NCBI GenBank assembly: GCA_013396655.1
Contig: WBMV01009196.1
Coordinates: 610,385-674,384 of the forward strand
DNA: 64,000 nucleotides
DNA from: Campylorhamphus procurvoides
Lineage: Eukaryota > Chordata > Aves > Passeriformes > Dendrocolaptidae
Direction: 5' to 3'
Made by a program: the position numbers and the translations under genes. The notes under the pieces are model-generated. The model was not told the origin of the DNA. It saw only the letters and a program-made list of their open reading frames with translations, and searched no databases. Below are positions 12,419-22,466 of the stretch, in pieces (the stretch's first letter is position 1; every line of letters begins with the position of its first letter).

Positions 12419-14167
12419 AAAAACATCTGGATCATATTTTTGGACCAAATATTGTTGAAAATAATAATTGGTAGCTTAAATCAATGCTGATTAAATCAAC
12501 GCTTTATCTAAACATTTGCAAACCTAGTATCAGTTGTAAAGACCCAAGTAATATGTTAATCCATAAAACTTTGCATAAAAAGCAGAAACTGGCAGTAAGA
12601 ATCTTGATTCAGGAAGTTACAGAGTCTGGTCATCAGATAATATCTTTTGCAAGTAATTTTCAATAAAATGCAAAATTAAGTGCAGAGCTTAGTGGTAAGA
12701 AGCTTCTACTGTTTTCTTAAGGAGCTTTTTGTTGACTTTTCTGCTCTCCATGAGCTTTCTCGGACTAGAAAATGATTGTCCTACTCAAATGGCATGAAAT
12801 TTCTAGGAAACAACATATGGCATTCATTACTTTATCAAAGCCGTGTGCTTGTGGCAATGGCAAGGCCACCAGGCTGAGGGCCCAAGTTTTGCTTGTTTAA
12901 AATATTGCTGCTATCAGCTCTGTGCTGTTAAAAACATTGGTTTAGTAGAATTTCCAGGTAATACCTTTTCAAACTTGATATGGCCTGTAAGAGGATGAAT
13001 CCACCTGTTTGGATACTGTGAAAAACTTAGCAGTGCAAAAGGGCATGACATTCCCTTCTCTTTGTATTTTGCAATGTCCCATGACAGCCAGAATGCTGAG
13101 AATTGAAGAATGAACAAAATCCACTCCTCCTTTCTCCCCTTCCCTCATACTTGGACATCCAACAGAGCTTTCTGAACATCTGGCAATAGTTTTGGCAAAT
13201 TGCAACAACACATGTTGAGATCCGTGACACAACACATAATAACTCTGAAGCATTTTGAATAAACTTACAGTCACTTAATACACCACATGAGTTGCAAAGT
13301 AAACTTCCCTATGTACATCTAGGAAATCCTAAACAAAACATGGGCAGGTGGTGCTGTGCAGTATACAAAAGTGCAATAGGGACTGATGCATTCAGAATGG
13401 ATCCAGGTGCCTCTTCCTCCTGATATCTTCTATGCCTTTCTAATTTTATCCAGGAATTTTCTCGGTCATCGAACTAGATCCAAAATGGAACAGGTTCTGA
13501 GTAATACAAGAGAGGCAAGACAGCAACCTCCCACAGCATAACCATCCTTGAGAGTGATGTGATTGTGAAAGGGAAATTGTCTCTTGGAGGTAGGAATTTT
13601 CCTCCCAGGCTGCTCCCAGGCAGTGCAATAATACATTTGGCTTACCATGGAGACAAGGGGAATGCCTCAACTAACACCCTAATCAAAGGCTTTTTGAGAA
13701 TTCAAATACTTTATTTCTGTAACACTGTTAGTATAAAATATTCTATGGGATTCAACTAATTGAAACCAGCAGAAGAGTTGTTCCCAGGACTGTTCTTCAT
13801 TCTCTCCAGCAGATACTTTTCAGTTCAGCCAAGTGTGTTGGCAAACCATGCAAACTTCCATAACACTATGTATTTTTAGATTGATGGGACAAAGGCAAAC
13901 TTATTAATAACACATCATCTTTCATGTCAGTAGCATTATTCCATCCCAAGGATGCTGAACATCTGACAAAGTATTTCAGAAAACTGAGGTCTGTCCCAAC
14001 ATGTTCAAGGTAGGATGCCTGGGGAAGGTGGGAGAGGCAAACATCTGCAGTCCACAGTGGGATGTTGTTTGTTTTCCCAGAAGCAGCAGCACCTGCTGAT
14101 GCAACAGCATCCTTCTCTCCTTGTGCCAAAACATAGGCCTGAGTGTGGTTGGAGCGACTTAGCATGG
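12419..14167. other. Unique non-coding DNA, no gene seen
   Basis: Several mutually overlapping frames of 60-124 codons occur on both strands around 12914-13274, 13446-13759 and 13866-14240. None shows a recognisable domain or a convincing pair of splice sites. They are most simply read as chance openings in slightly less AT-rich DNA. Confidence 0.5.
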
Positions 14168-14190
14168 TGTCATTGTTTAACCCCAGCCGG
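14168..14190 (+). mobile_element. Possible 5' edge of an avian LTR (23 bp)
   Basis: The stretch 'tgtcattgtttaacccc' followed by 'agccgg' resembles, from memory, the start of an LTR family abundant in bird genomes, which begins with TG and continues with a similar pyrimidine/purine pattern. The resemblance stops after about 23 bases and nothing downstream continues the LTR. It could be a remnant or a coincidence. No retroviral gene lies nearby. Confidence 0.2.
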
Positions 14191-17100
14191 GCAGGAGTTG
14201 AACATACATGGGATGTCAGGAGACTGGAGGACTCAGTCAAACCTACCCTTGAACTGCTGCTTATTTTGAGCTTCAGAGTAAAGAAAAATCCATCCTTATG
14301 TCAAGCGTCGGTCTGAGCTGGAATCTGTTGAAAGGTTACCAACTTTCTGAATATAAATAAAATAATTTTGTTCCTTCCAACTCATTACACAGATGAAGAT
14401 CAGTAGATGTACCTTCCTCTAACCATATTCTTGTGCTGAATGAGAGAGTGGCCTGTTTCCCCATTCATCTTGTAATCCTTTTCCCTCACTGAATGCTGTT
14501 CTAAACTTTCCTCACCAATGATGACCTGCATATTCCAAAGAAGAGTGTGAAAAAAGGCATGCACCAAGTGAAATCCTCCTGTTGTAGCAGATAAAGGCTA
14601 GCAGGCAGTCTGTGTGTGACAACAGCTAAGCCCTGCATGTACCTCCGGGAAGTGTATGGAAATGTGCATTTCTGACTTCAACAATAGACAGCCACGAGAT
14701 GTGGCTTTCCACCTTTTCACCCACAAGAGGTTTAAACAGATGGTCATAGTCTTTTTGAAAGAAGGTTTATTCTTTTAAAGAAGTATCCTGCTATGTATGG
14801 AATACCCCTTTAAGAAACCACCTATTTCCTTCAGTGAACCAGGAACTAAGGACGAACTTTAGTGACTCAGGGACCTTAATTGTGTTCAGCCAAGAGATTT
14901 GTTAATCATAAATAATTGTGATTGGTAGAGTCTTAACATGACAGGCTAAAATTATCAAGCAACAGCTGATGATCTACTCTATATTACATTGACTCCTCTT
15001 TCCCTCTTGGCAGGGAAAGCCTTTTCTTTTTCCAATTGGTTTATGCAGGAGTATTTTTCAGCCAGCATTCTATGTACCAAAATAAGCATGTTCCCCACCA
15101 CAAGCTTGCTTTTTTCAGAGTGGATGCAAGATTTTCAAATTTATCCCAGTCACAAGGGGCATTTACAGATTACAGCCAACATTGCTGCCATACTAGAGAC
15201 AACATGGCCCAAAAACCCTCTCCTTTTAAGAGCCATTCATGCTCTCCAGCAACATAGACCAGGGTAACCTGTTCCATGTGTTCTTAGGTTGTGTCAAGTT
15301 AGTCCTATAAAAATTAGGAATGTAGGTGTCTCTTTTTGTTTTGTTTTTTAATAAGTCAAAACATAATACAGGGGAATAATTATATCCATGTATCTCTATA
15401 TTCAAATTAGATAAAAGATTACTGCTCGAGCCCTCTAAGGTAACCTTGGCACATGCACATCTGAACAAAGATTCCTATGATGCATCAATTGCTGACTCTT
15501 TATTTAGCAGACATGAAACATATGCTTTGAAGAACTGCGCTAATCCTAAAAACACACAAGTTTAACAGATGAAAACACAGGGGTGTTATACTCTGTGGAG
15601 ATCAAGTTTAAATTAATTCAGTGTATCTCAGGCTCGTGTCCTCATATTATTACCTTGTTGTGATGTTTCAGATTAATATCAGTGCTGGCATTGTATTATT
15701 GTTACAGCTCTGTGAGTGCATGGGGATTCCTGACAAGATCATCTATTTCATACCTCCTCAGTGTTTCCCAGTGTCAGCAGGAATAGGACATACATCTTTC
15801 TCAGAGGCAAAAGCTCCTTCTACAGCTCTCAAGAGTGAATTGCTTGCAACACCCACTTTCCTGTTATCAAATTAAGGGGCCCATGTGTATGTTGGTTAAC
15901 CTACAACACATACCTGAAGCTGCCTGGGAAGAGAGTTCAAGGATTCTGCTCTATATGTTTCTCTTATTTCCACAGCCCATTGCAATTAGGTTATTCTGGT
16001 GTTGCAACTGTAAGTTGTTCTATTCCAATACAAATATAGTTTGTTCCAATTTTCTACACATAAATTACCTGTTTTTATAAACAAGATATACAGGAATGCT
16101 AACTTTTGTTACACAATTAAGGTATCTTTTCAACCAAAGGCTAAAGCTCTTGCACTTAAAACAAGGTTAAATACACAAAACGAAAGAAAATTACTTTAAA
16201 AATGTGTTTCCACATTTGTGCTTCTCAGAAATTTTGGATTCTAGGTAGAATCATAGAAAGACTGTTTTTATTATATTTTGGTGAAATGAGTATCAGAAAT
16301 CTCTCAAGAAACCAGACAAAGCATATGAACTATGCCACATTAGGTCTCCAAACTTTGCCTGTTTTCAACTCTTAAAAATTGAGTTGTGAGTAACCACTGA
16401 TATCTCTCCTGATGTTATTTCATTGCATTTACTCAGCAATGACTTGTACCTTTCTGCAGCATCAGCAACAACAAAAAATATTTTTGACATTATTTTGGAA
16501 GTCCCAGCTGCCAGAGTCATGCTGTCCAGTGAGGGACTGCATCGCTATATTGGAAACTACAACAACCGTCTGCCTCCAAAAAAAACCAGTGACCCGCAGA
16601 GCACCAGCAACCTCATATTGTTACAGCTTGGAGTAGTCCACACTTATGGCATGCACCAGGTCTGAGCTGCAGGAGGGTGGAAGTGAGTCGCATGGCATGA
16701 AACAGGGATCTCATGAACACGAGGCCGAAGTCAGGCAAAGAATCCTAAACAGGAGAGCCAGCGGAGTGTATATGCTTCCTCCTTTACAAAGGCCAACCTG
16801 TGGGATAATTTTCTCACATGCACAGCATCTCCTCCATTAACAAGGCATGCCTCTGTGGTAAGGGTCACATAAGAAGGAGAAAGATTGGAATTTCTCTGGA
16901 AAAAATAGATTGTGTCCTGATTAAATAAAACGCTGTGCTTCAGCAATTTGGGCAATACGAAGGGCAGTTTGACATGTCAGTGACTAAACTGCAGCTTAGG
17001 AATTTGTTCCTAGCTATCAATTATTTAATACTCACAGCTTGGAGAAATATGAAACATTTCAATCATGCTTCTAGCTAGAAAAAGCAGCCCATTAAAGTAG

Positions 17101-17600
17101 ATATTTTCAAAACAGTGGAGTTCAAAAGGAACTCTTATGGGAAAGTGTTATAATTACACTCAAAATGGCAACTGCACGTCAGCTGTAAAGGGGAAAAGGT
17201 TTCCTTAATATGTAAGAACTCATCTGAGGATGTGCAAAGCAGAGAGAGACAGATGGCTTCTATCATCACAAATAGAATAAACTGGCAAAAATTATCACTT
17301 ACAGAGGCTGATGGACTCAAAGTCAACTGATAGCTTTCACATATAGTAACTCTATGAGTGAACAGATAGTCTTTTCATGTAAAAATAAGTCTCCCAGACA
17401 GCAAAGCAAGGAGCTTTGTTAGCAGAACACTGAGTGAAATTCCAAAGCTCCCTCACAGTGTTACTGCGATCTTCTGTGTGATCTCATGTTTGTGATGCGC
17501 TAAATTGGCACATCATAAAAGCCACCAAGAAGTAAGAAACTGTTGACTTTAAGACCTCTAGCTCCTCAACCACATGTCATAAGGCCAGAAAGTGGATATC
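14191..17600. other. Unique non-coding DNA, no gene seen
   Basis: This is AT-rich sequence with small overlapping open frames (92 codons at most) and no recognised repeat. A stretch reading 'tagaatcatagaa' at about 16247-16259 resembles the end of CR1 but has no CR1 body next to it. Confidence 0.5.
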
Positions 17601-17619
17601 GGGTTTGGTGGGTTTTGGC
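17601..17619 (+). repeat. Short G/T-rich tract
   Basis: This short run of GGG/TTT blocks ('gggtttggtgggttttgg') is one of several similar G/T-rich tracts in the window. It is not attached to a recognised transposon. Confidence 0.5.
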
Positions 17620-18273
17620 CAGTCATAGGTCTTAGCAAATTACACACCCATAAATGATGATAAATATTTCACTGTAGTTGCATATTATTCAGTTGGATGG
17701 ATCAATAGATATTTGTACCTATATAGCAAATGGACAAAAAAAGTAGAATAACACTACTATAATTGTTTACTGAAAATGATAGTTTTCATACCACTCAATA
17801 GATATACATTAGAAAATATAGAAATATTCTTTAATCCTCTTAAAATAGAGAGGATACATTTATTCTTCTAAGTATTCGGGAAAAAAAAATGAGGACAGTG
17901 TTTTTGCTAAGCATCTAATAATAATGCTATCCACAGAGAGAATGAAAAATTGACAACCTTAATCTATAATAACCACCCACTTTTGACAATAAGCAAGAAA
18001 CAACTTTTTAAAAAAAAAAACATTTGAGCATAAGTATTCAGCAGCAGAGTAGAAACATTTTCAAAGCAAAATATCCTTAGGGTGGTGATTTGAGCCAGTC
18101 TTTATCCAAACCACCTGGAAGATATTGCTGTTTAACATCTAAACTTGCAACCATATTTTTAAAGCCCTGAAGTCAATATGTTATTTACTGTATTGAAAAC
18201 ATGCATACTGAACAACAAATCACCAACAGTTTGTCACTTTAGCTATTTGTGGAGGAATGTAACTAGTATATGC

Positions 18274-18303
18274 TAAACTGGGACTGCATGCATTCCCAGT
18301 TTA
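18274..18303. repeat. 30-bp near-perfect palindrome
   Basis: The left arm TAAACTGGGA and right arm TCCCAGTTTA are exact reverse complements. The ten bases between them (CTGCATGCAT) hold an exact TGCATGCA palindrome, so across all 30 bases only one base pair (C opposite T) fails to match. The DNA could form a cruciform, and an RNA from either strand could form a short hairpin. Function is unknown. The arms are too short for a typical microRNA precursor. Confidence 0.9.
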
Positions 18304-19080
18304 AAAGAGGAACATGAGGAGAAGCTAAAATGGTTTTAGCTCCTGATGTATTCACTCTTCCACTGTACAAATGTGTGCAACACAAAATACTTGTGAGTTT
18401 ATCTAGCTTAGCCTAGGAACACAGTAAATAGAACAGGAGTGATGGACCTCTGAGGTGACATATTGTTGTGCAGGGGGTTTTTGGGGTTTTGGTTGGGATT
18501 TTTTAATACATAGGCTCAGTTCCTGAAGTAACATCAGAACTGTCCAAGCATTGCAGTAAATGTTTTGTGTTCACTACAACATCATAAATAACCTTCCATA
18601 TAGTAAATTACTTCCATATATTATAAAAAAGAAATAGCTTTACTGAGGGAATGACTGCTGATGCCAAGAAGATTCTGCTTAAGACAGACAGAGCACCAAT
18701 TTTGCTATCCTATTAAAAACTCCCTACCAGGTGAAACCTTTGCAGTAAATCATTCTTTTCATTTAAAATAGGTAAGAAATGACTGTTCATAGGAACATGT
18801 GGGTATACCAACACAGGGGGTCTCTGCCATAGCTCACTGCTAAGCACATACAAACACACCATGGAAACAACAGAATGGAGAAACAGTAACATCATCTAAA
18901 GATTCATTTCTATTGATGTCTGCATTTTTGTGTGCAATGGAGACACTGAAAGTTACTGCCCATGAGAACCCAGATTTTGAATGAAGTGAACTTCTGAGGA
19001 GAGCAGGAGGGGTCACTGAGAAACCTCCACGTGAAATTAAATATTACACCACTTTTAATAAATCCCTGTCTTGTAATTAC
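18304..19080. other. Unique non-coding DNA with one G/T-rich tract
   Basis: No gene or repeat family was recognised. A G/T-rich tract lies at 18473-18504, with G runs of five, four and three bases separated by T runs. Confidence 0.5.
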
Positions 19081-19182
19081 CAGGTCATCAATCACACACT
19101 TCTTCAGTACAAGTGCAAGTACTTCTTCATGAAGTTCCTTTGCTTGGTCCAAGACAAGGAACTCCACAAAAAGCAGTGCTTT
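19081..19182 (-). CDS. Candidate internal exon, minus strand, unrecognised
   Basis: On the minus strand an acceptor-like 'tattttccaag' is followed by 34 open codons and a donor-like CTG|GTAATT at 19080. The segment is 102 bases long and starts and ends between codons (phase 0-0), so skipping or including it would keep frame. The predicted peptide begins KALLFVEFLVLDQAKELHEE and continues with a leucine/valine-rich stretch. It has the look of an amphipathic helix with a short hydrophobic start. I do not recognise the protein. The exon is short and such segments arise by chance in a window this size. It does not share phase with the candidate at 22179-22466, so the two could only belong together through a missing intermediate exon. 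Confidence 0.2.
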
Positions 19183-21911
19183 CTTGGAAAATAATTTTGA
19201 CAACAAAACATGGAAAATCATACCAAGCAAGCACTATGTTAAAGAAGAAATCAAATGACAAAATTCAATTGTCCTGCCTATTCTCACACAAAGAAGTGAA
19301 ATCAATTAATTCACACAGTCATCACATTTCACTACCAGAGCTTCACAGCATCTGAAAGTATGAATGTTTGTATAAATGTGTTACTCTGCTCAGCAGTCTA
19401 CATAATTTCTAGCAGGTTTGTTGTGCCCCACTGAATATCAAGGTCAATGAAGAAAGCCTTGTCTTTGATGATGACTTAGTCCTGCAAAATGTGCACCAGA
19501 AAATAGCTCTGCCTCATCAGAGTGAGATTTCTTTTTAATACAGACTTGAACCCTCAATTTAGCAGGAAAGAAAGTGGAAAGATTAGCTTCTTTTTCTATA
19601 CTCTGTTATCTGCCGTGCAACACTGGAGCTTTCCACAACATCAGGAAATACAGATTTTGCCCTTTAGAAAGCAACATTTCTAACCCCTTTTGTGTTTGAG
19701 ATTTCCACATTCCGTTCATCAGAAGGCTATTAAAAACTAATTATAAAGGTCATAGTTTGTGCTTCATGAAAGACATCTATCTGAAATGTTAACTTACTGA
19801 AGATAAACACACTAAAAATTCATCTGAGTTTTTCTTATTCCGGCATCCACGCAAAGGTTAAGTTGCTGGCCTACTGAAATGCTAAAACAAATTCAAAGTG
19901 TTAAACTGAAAATTAGTTAACAGGGTGTCAGTTATCAACAGACACATCCATTTGCAGTGTTCCAAATAATAAACCAAGACTGTTACTAGTGTTAGAGATC
20001 ATGAAAGGCATACCGTGACACAGTTAAATGTGGCACATTTCAGTTCACTTTCCCACTAAAATAAATGTTTTCTTGGCTTCTGTTTGTTCATTTGTTTGGG
20101 GTTTGTTAATGAGGCAGAAAACTTGCTTTTTTAACCAGAGCCTCTGAACAAGAAGATGATGATGTCTACTAGCCCTTATAGAACTAAAAGATGTTTCAGT
20201 TGCTGATCTCCTACGTGGCTTAAGCCCATGGGCAAAAAAAGCAAGTCTTGGTGCTATCCCTTGTTCTTTATATTGCCTATGCATCCTCAGAATTTAGGTC
20301 TTCTTATCACACCTTTATCAGCCACTTCGGCTTCATGACAGTTGTAGGTCAGGTCCCTTCCAAGTGAAATAATCTATGTGTCTATGTGTATTTTTACATT
20401 TAAACTCAGTGCACAGATTAATGTTCCCAGAGACTTACTGGCTCCACAGATTGTTGGAAAACTCTTTCAACTAGTAAAGTCACCTTTTAGGTTCCACAGT
20501 GGCTCTGAGTTATCTTCTTTTATGGGTCCCATGAAGCTTTATTTGAGAGCCTTTTGGTGTGTGGTGAAGATGAGTAAATAGAGGATAGTGTATGGTGAGA
20601 ACTTTGCTCTGTTTACAGCTGCAGAAAGATAGCTGAGAGCACTTTGCACTGCTTTGCACTGATATTCAGGGACTGCCATATTTGGGGACAGCATTTCACA
20701 ACAGCATCGCATCAGCTGATACACCTTTCTGCACTACTTATCTCTGTCATCTCATTGTTTCAGAGATTGCAGGGGTCTTAACTTTCCACTGACTGTGTTA
20801 TAACCTCTGAGAGATTGTATCTACTAATTAAATTGGAGGTTAGAGCCAAAGCTCTAAGCTAACAGTGCAAATTGAGCACAGCAGAACTGCTAATGGTCTG
20901 CTAGAAGAGCAACTCTATTCTCATTTTATAGACTCTCCTACCAGAGAAAACAGTAGTTTGTTTTTTTGTGAGTTTCACAGCTGGCAGAAATGCTAATGCA
21001 AATGGAAAAAGTATTTCTATGTTAGCTTCGTATTGACTATCCTTTGAAAATCTGGAGTTAAAACCAGTTGTAATGACTGACAAGTCATAAAAATCAATCT
21101 GCGTTTTCTAAGAGAATAAGTTTCTAGTTACTCTTCTAACCTGGTCTGAGAAGTCTGTGTGTCAGCATACACACATAAAGACTACTGCTCTAAGACAAAG
21201 CATTCAGTGTTATATTGAGGTCTTACCTACCAGAGGTGCCAAATGCAAGAAATTTGACTAAAATCAGTCCGTTTTGGATCCGGCTTGTTCGAATAAGCTT
21301 TTCTCCTTAGCCCGGTTTGGAACCTGTTCCCATATAGACTTGTATTTTCTATCTGGAAAAAAAGATCCATAGAAAAGTAATTGCATAGGGAGAAAAGTAT
21401 ATCTACATTAGAAAATCTTGTGTTAAAGGGGTATTCTTTTGGTTTAACAGCTGAATAGTCCCAGGCCTGCATGTCTGTTCTTTGAAGACTTGATCAACCC
21501 TAAGTCTAAGCACACTACAGAATTGCTCTCTAACCAAAAAGCTAGTTGACTTAGAGATTTGGGAAACAATAACACTTCCCAGGAATTTTTTGAAGTTACT
21601 TCCAGAAGAAACCATTATTTTAAAAAATTATATTTATTTACTTGCTCTCTGACTTTACCTGTGGTTTTCATTTTTACCATTTCATCAACCTACATGTTAA
21701 AAGTAATAAGATTAAAAACGTTTTTTTTCAAATCACTGAATTTAAAATGTAATATTATATTTCACCTATTTATGTATAACACACGTCAAAAGTAGCAGAA
21801 TGTATTAAAGTGTCACTAATTAGCATGCTTTGAAAAAATATAAAAAGAATTTTTTAAAATTCTAAAACAATAAAACTTAAAAATAACATTTTTGAAGTTG
21901 AAGTTTGAAGA
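19183..21911. other. Unique non-coding DNA, no gene seen
   Basis: No transposon or RNA gene was recognised. Open frames are 81 codons or fewer and overlap on opposite strands. A small G/T-rich patch lies at 20082-20107. Confidence 0.5.
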
Positions 21912-21956
21912 TTTTGGGTTTGGGGTTTTTTTGGTTGGTTTTGGTTTGTTTTTTTA
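21912..21956 (+). repeat. G/T-rich low-complexity tract
   Basis: Alternating G and T runs (GGG, GGGG, GG, GG, GG separated by T runs) occupy about 45 bases. On the minus strand this gives a C/A-rich tract that keeps the 22179-22466 frame open beyond its donor, encoding lysine/proline-rich low-complexity sequence. Confidence 0.75.
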
Positions 21957-22022
21957 AACAATATTCAAAACTTATTGATTTTCTTTCTAAATATTCTAGG
22001 ATAAATAAGTCATTTTGCATAT

Positions 22023-22061
22023 CTTTTTTTTCTTTTTTTGGGGGGGTGGGGAAGGAAGGAG
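22023..22061 (+). repeat. Poly(T)-poly(G) junction
   Basis: T runs are followed by seven G, one T and four G, and then a purine-rich GGAAGGAAGG stretch. It is a local strand-asymmetric tract of the kind that can adopt non-B DNA structure. No associated gene was recognised. Confidence 0.7.
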
Positions 22062-22178
22062 TGAAATTAGTGTTACAATGTAAAGAGAAACTTTTCTTAC
22101 TTGCTGTTATGTGAAAGATTACAGTGACTGCCTTCAAGTAGGTTTTCATTGGTGTAATGACAGCTTTTCTTAATCTAC

Positions 22179-22466
22179 CTTGATACGTTTGAAAACCAAA
22201 CCCCACAGCAATGGAAGATTCAAATTTACTCTTATAGCGAAGGATGACTAGAGAAAATGGCAACTGCTGTCCTTGGCTCAGGATCACACTGGTGTCTGGA
22301 AAGAAGCTAAATCTGTAAGAGTAAGTGCTGTCCCTGGGGATGAACGGGGTTTGCTCTTTGGAGCACTGTGTGCTTGCATTGATGTAAGAGACAAGGGTAA
22401 TTACCAGGCAGGAATACACCAAGGTGCTGATGCTTAACAGGTCCAGGAGAAAGCAGAATCTGAGAC
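22179..22466 (-). CDS. Candidate internal exon encoding a membrane or secreted segment
   Basis: On the minus strand a good pyrimidine tract and acceptor ('attctgtctttttag') precede 288 open bases, ending at a CAAG|GTAGAT donor. The exon starts with two bases completing a codon and ends with one base (phase 1-1), so its length is a multiple of three. The 95 full codons begin LRFCFLLDLLSISTLVYSCL. Residues 3-28 are strongly hydrophobic and fit a membrane segment or signal anchor. They are followed by an N-A-S glycosylation sequon at residues 29-31, cysteines at 19 and 34, and then a polar region with mixed strands. The frame stays open past the donor to 21877, making it the longest open frame in the window, but that extension is low-complexity. 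I do not recognise a family, no partner exon is certain, and an ATG in frame is missing, as expected for an internal exon. Chance is a real alternative. Confidence 0.33.

Noticed and set aside
13866..14240. 124-codon minus-strand frame
   Set aside because: There is no domain, no convincing splice signals, and an overlapping plus-strand frame in the same GC-richer patch.
16247..16260. CR1-like tail 'tagaatcatagaa'
   Set aside because: The adjacent sequence does not continue into a CR1 body, so the short match is best taken as chance.
21877..22178. Extension of the 181-codon minus-strand frame beyond the candidate exon
   Set aside because: It is kept open by C/A-rich low-complexity sequence encoding lysine, proline and asparagine runs. 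A donor site at 22178 separates it from the plausible part.
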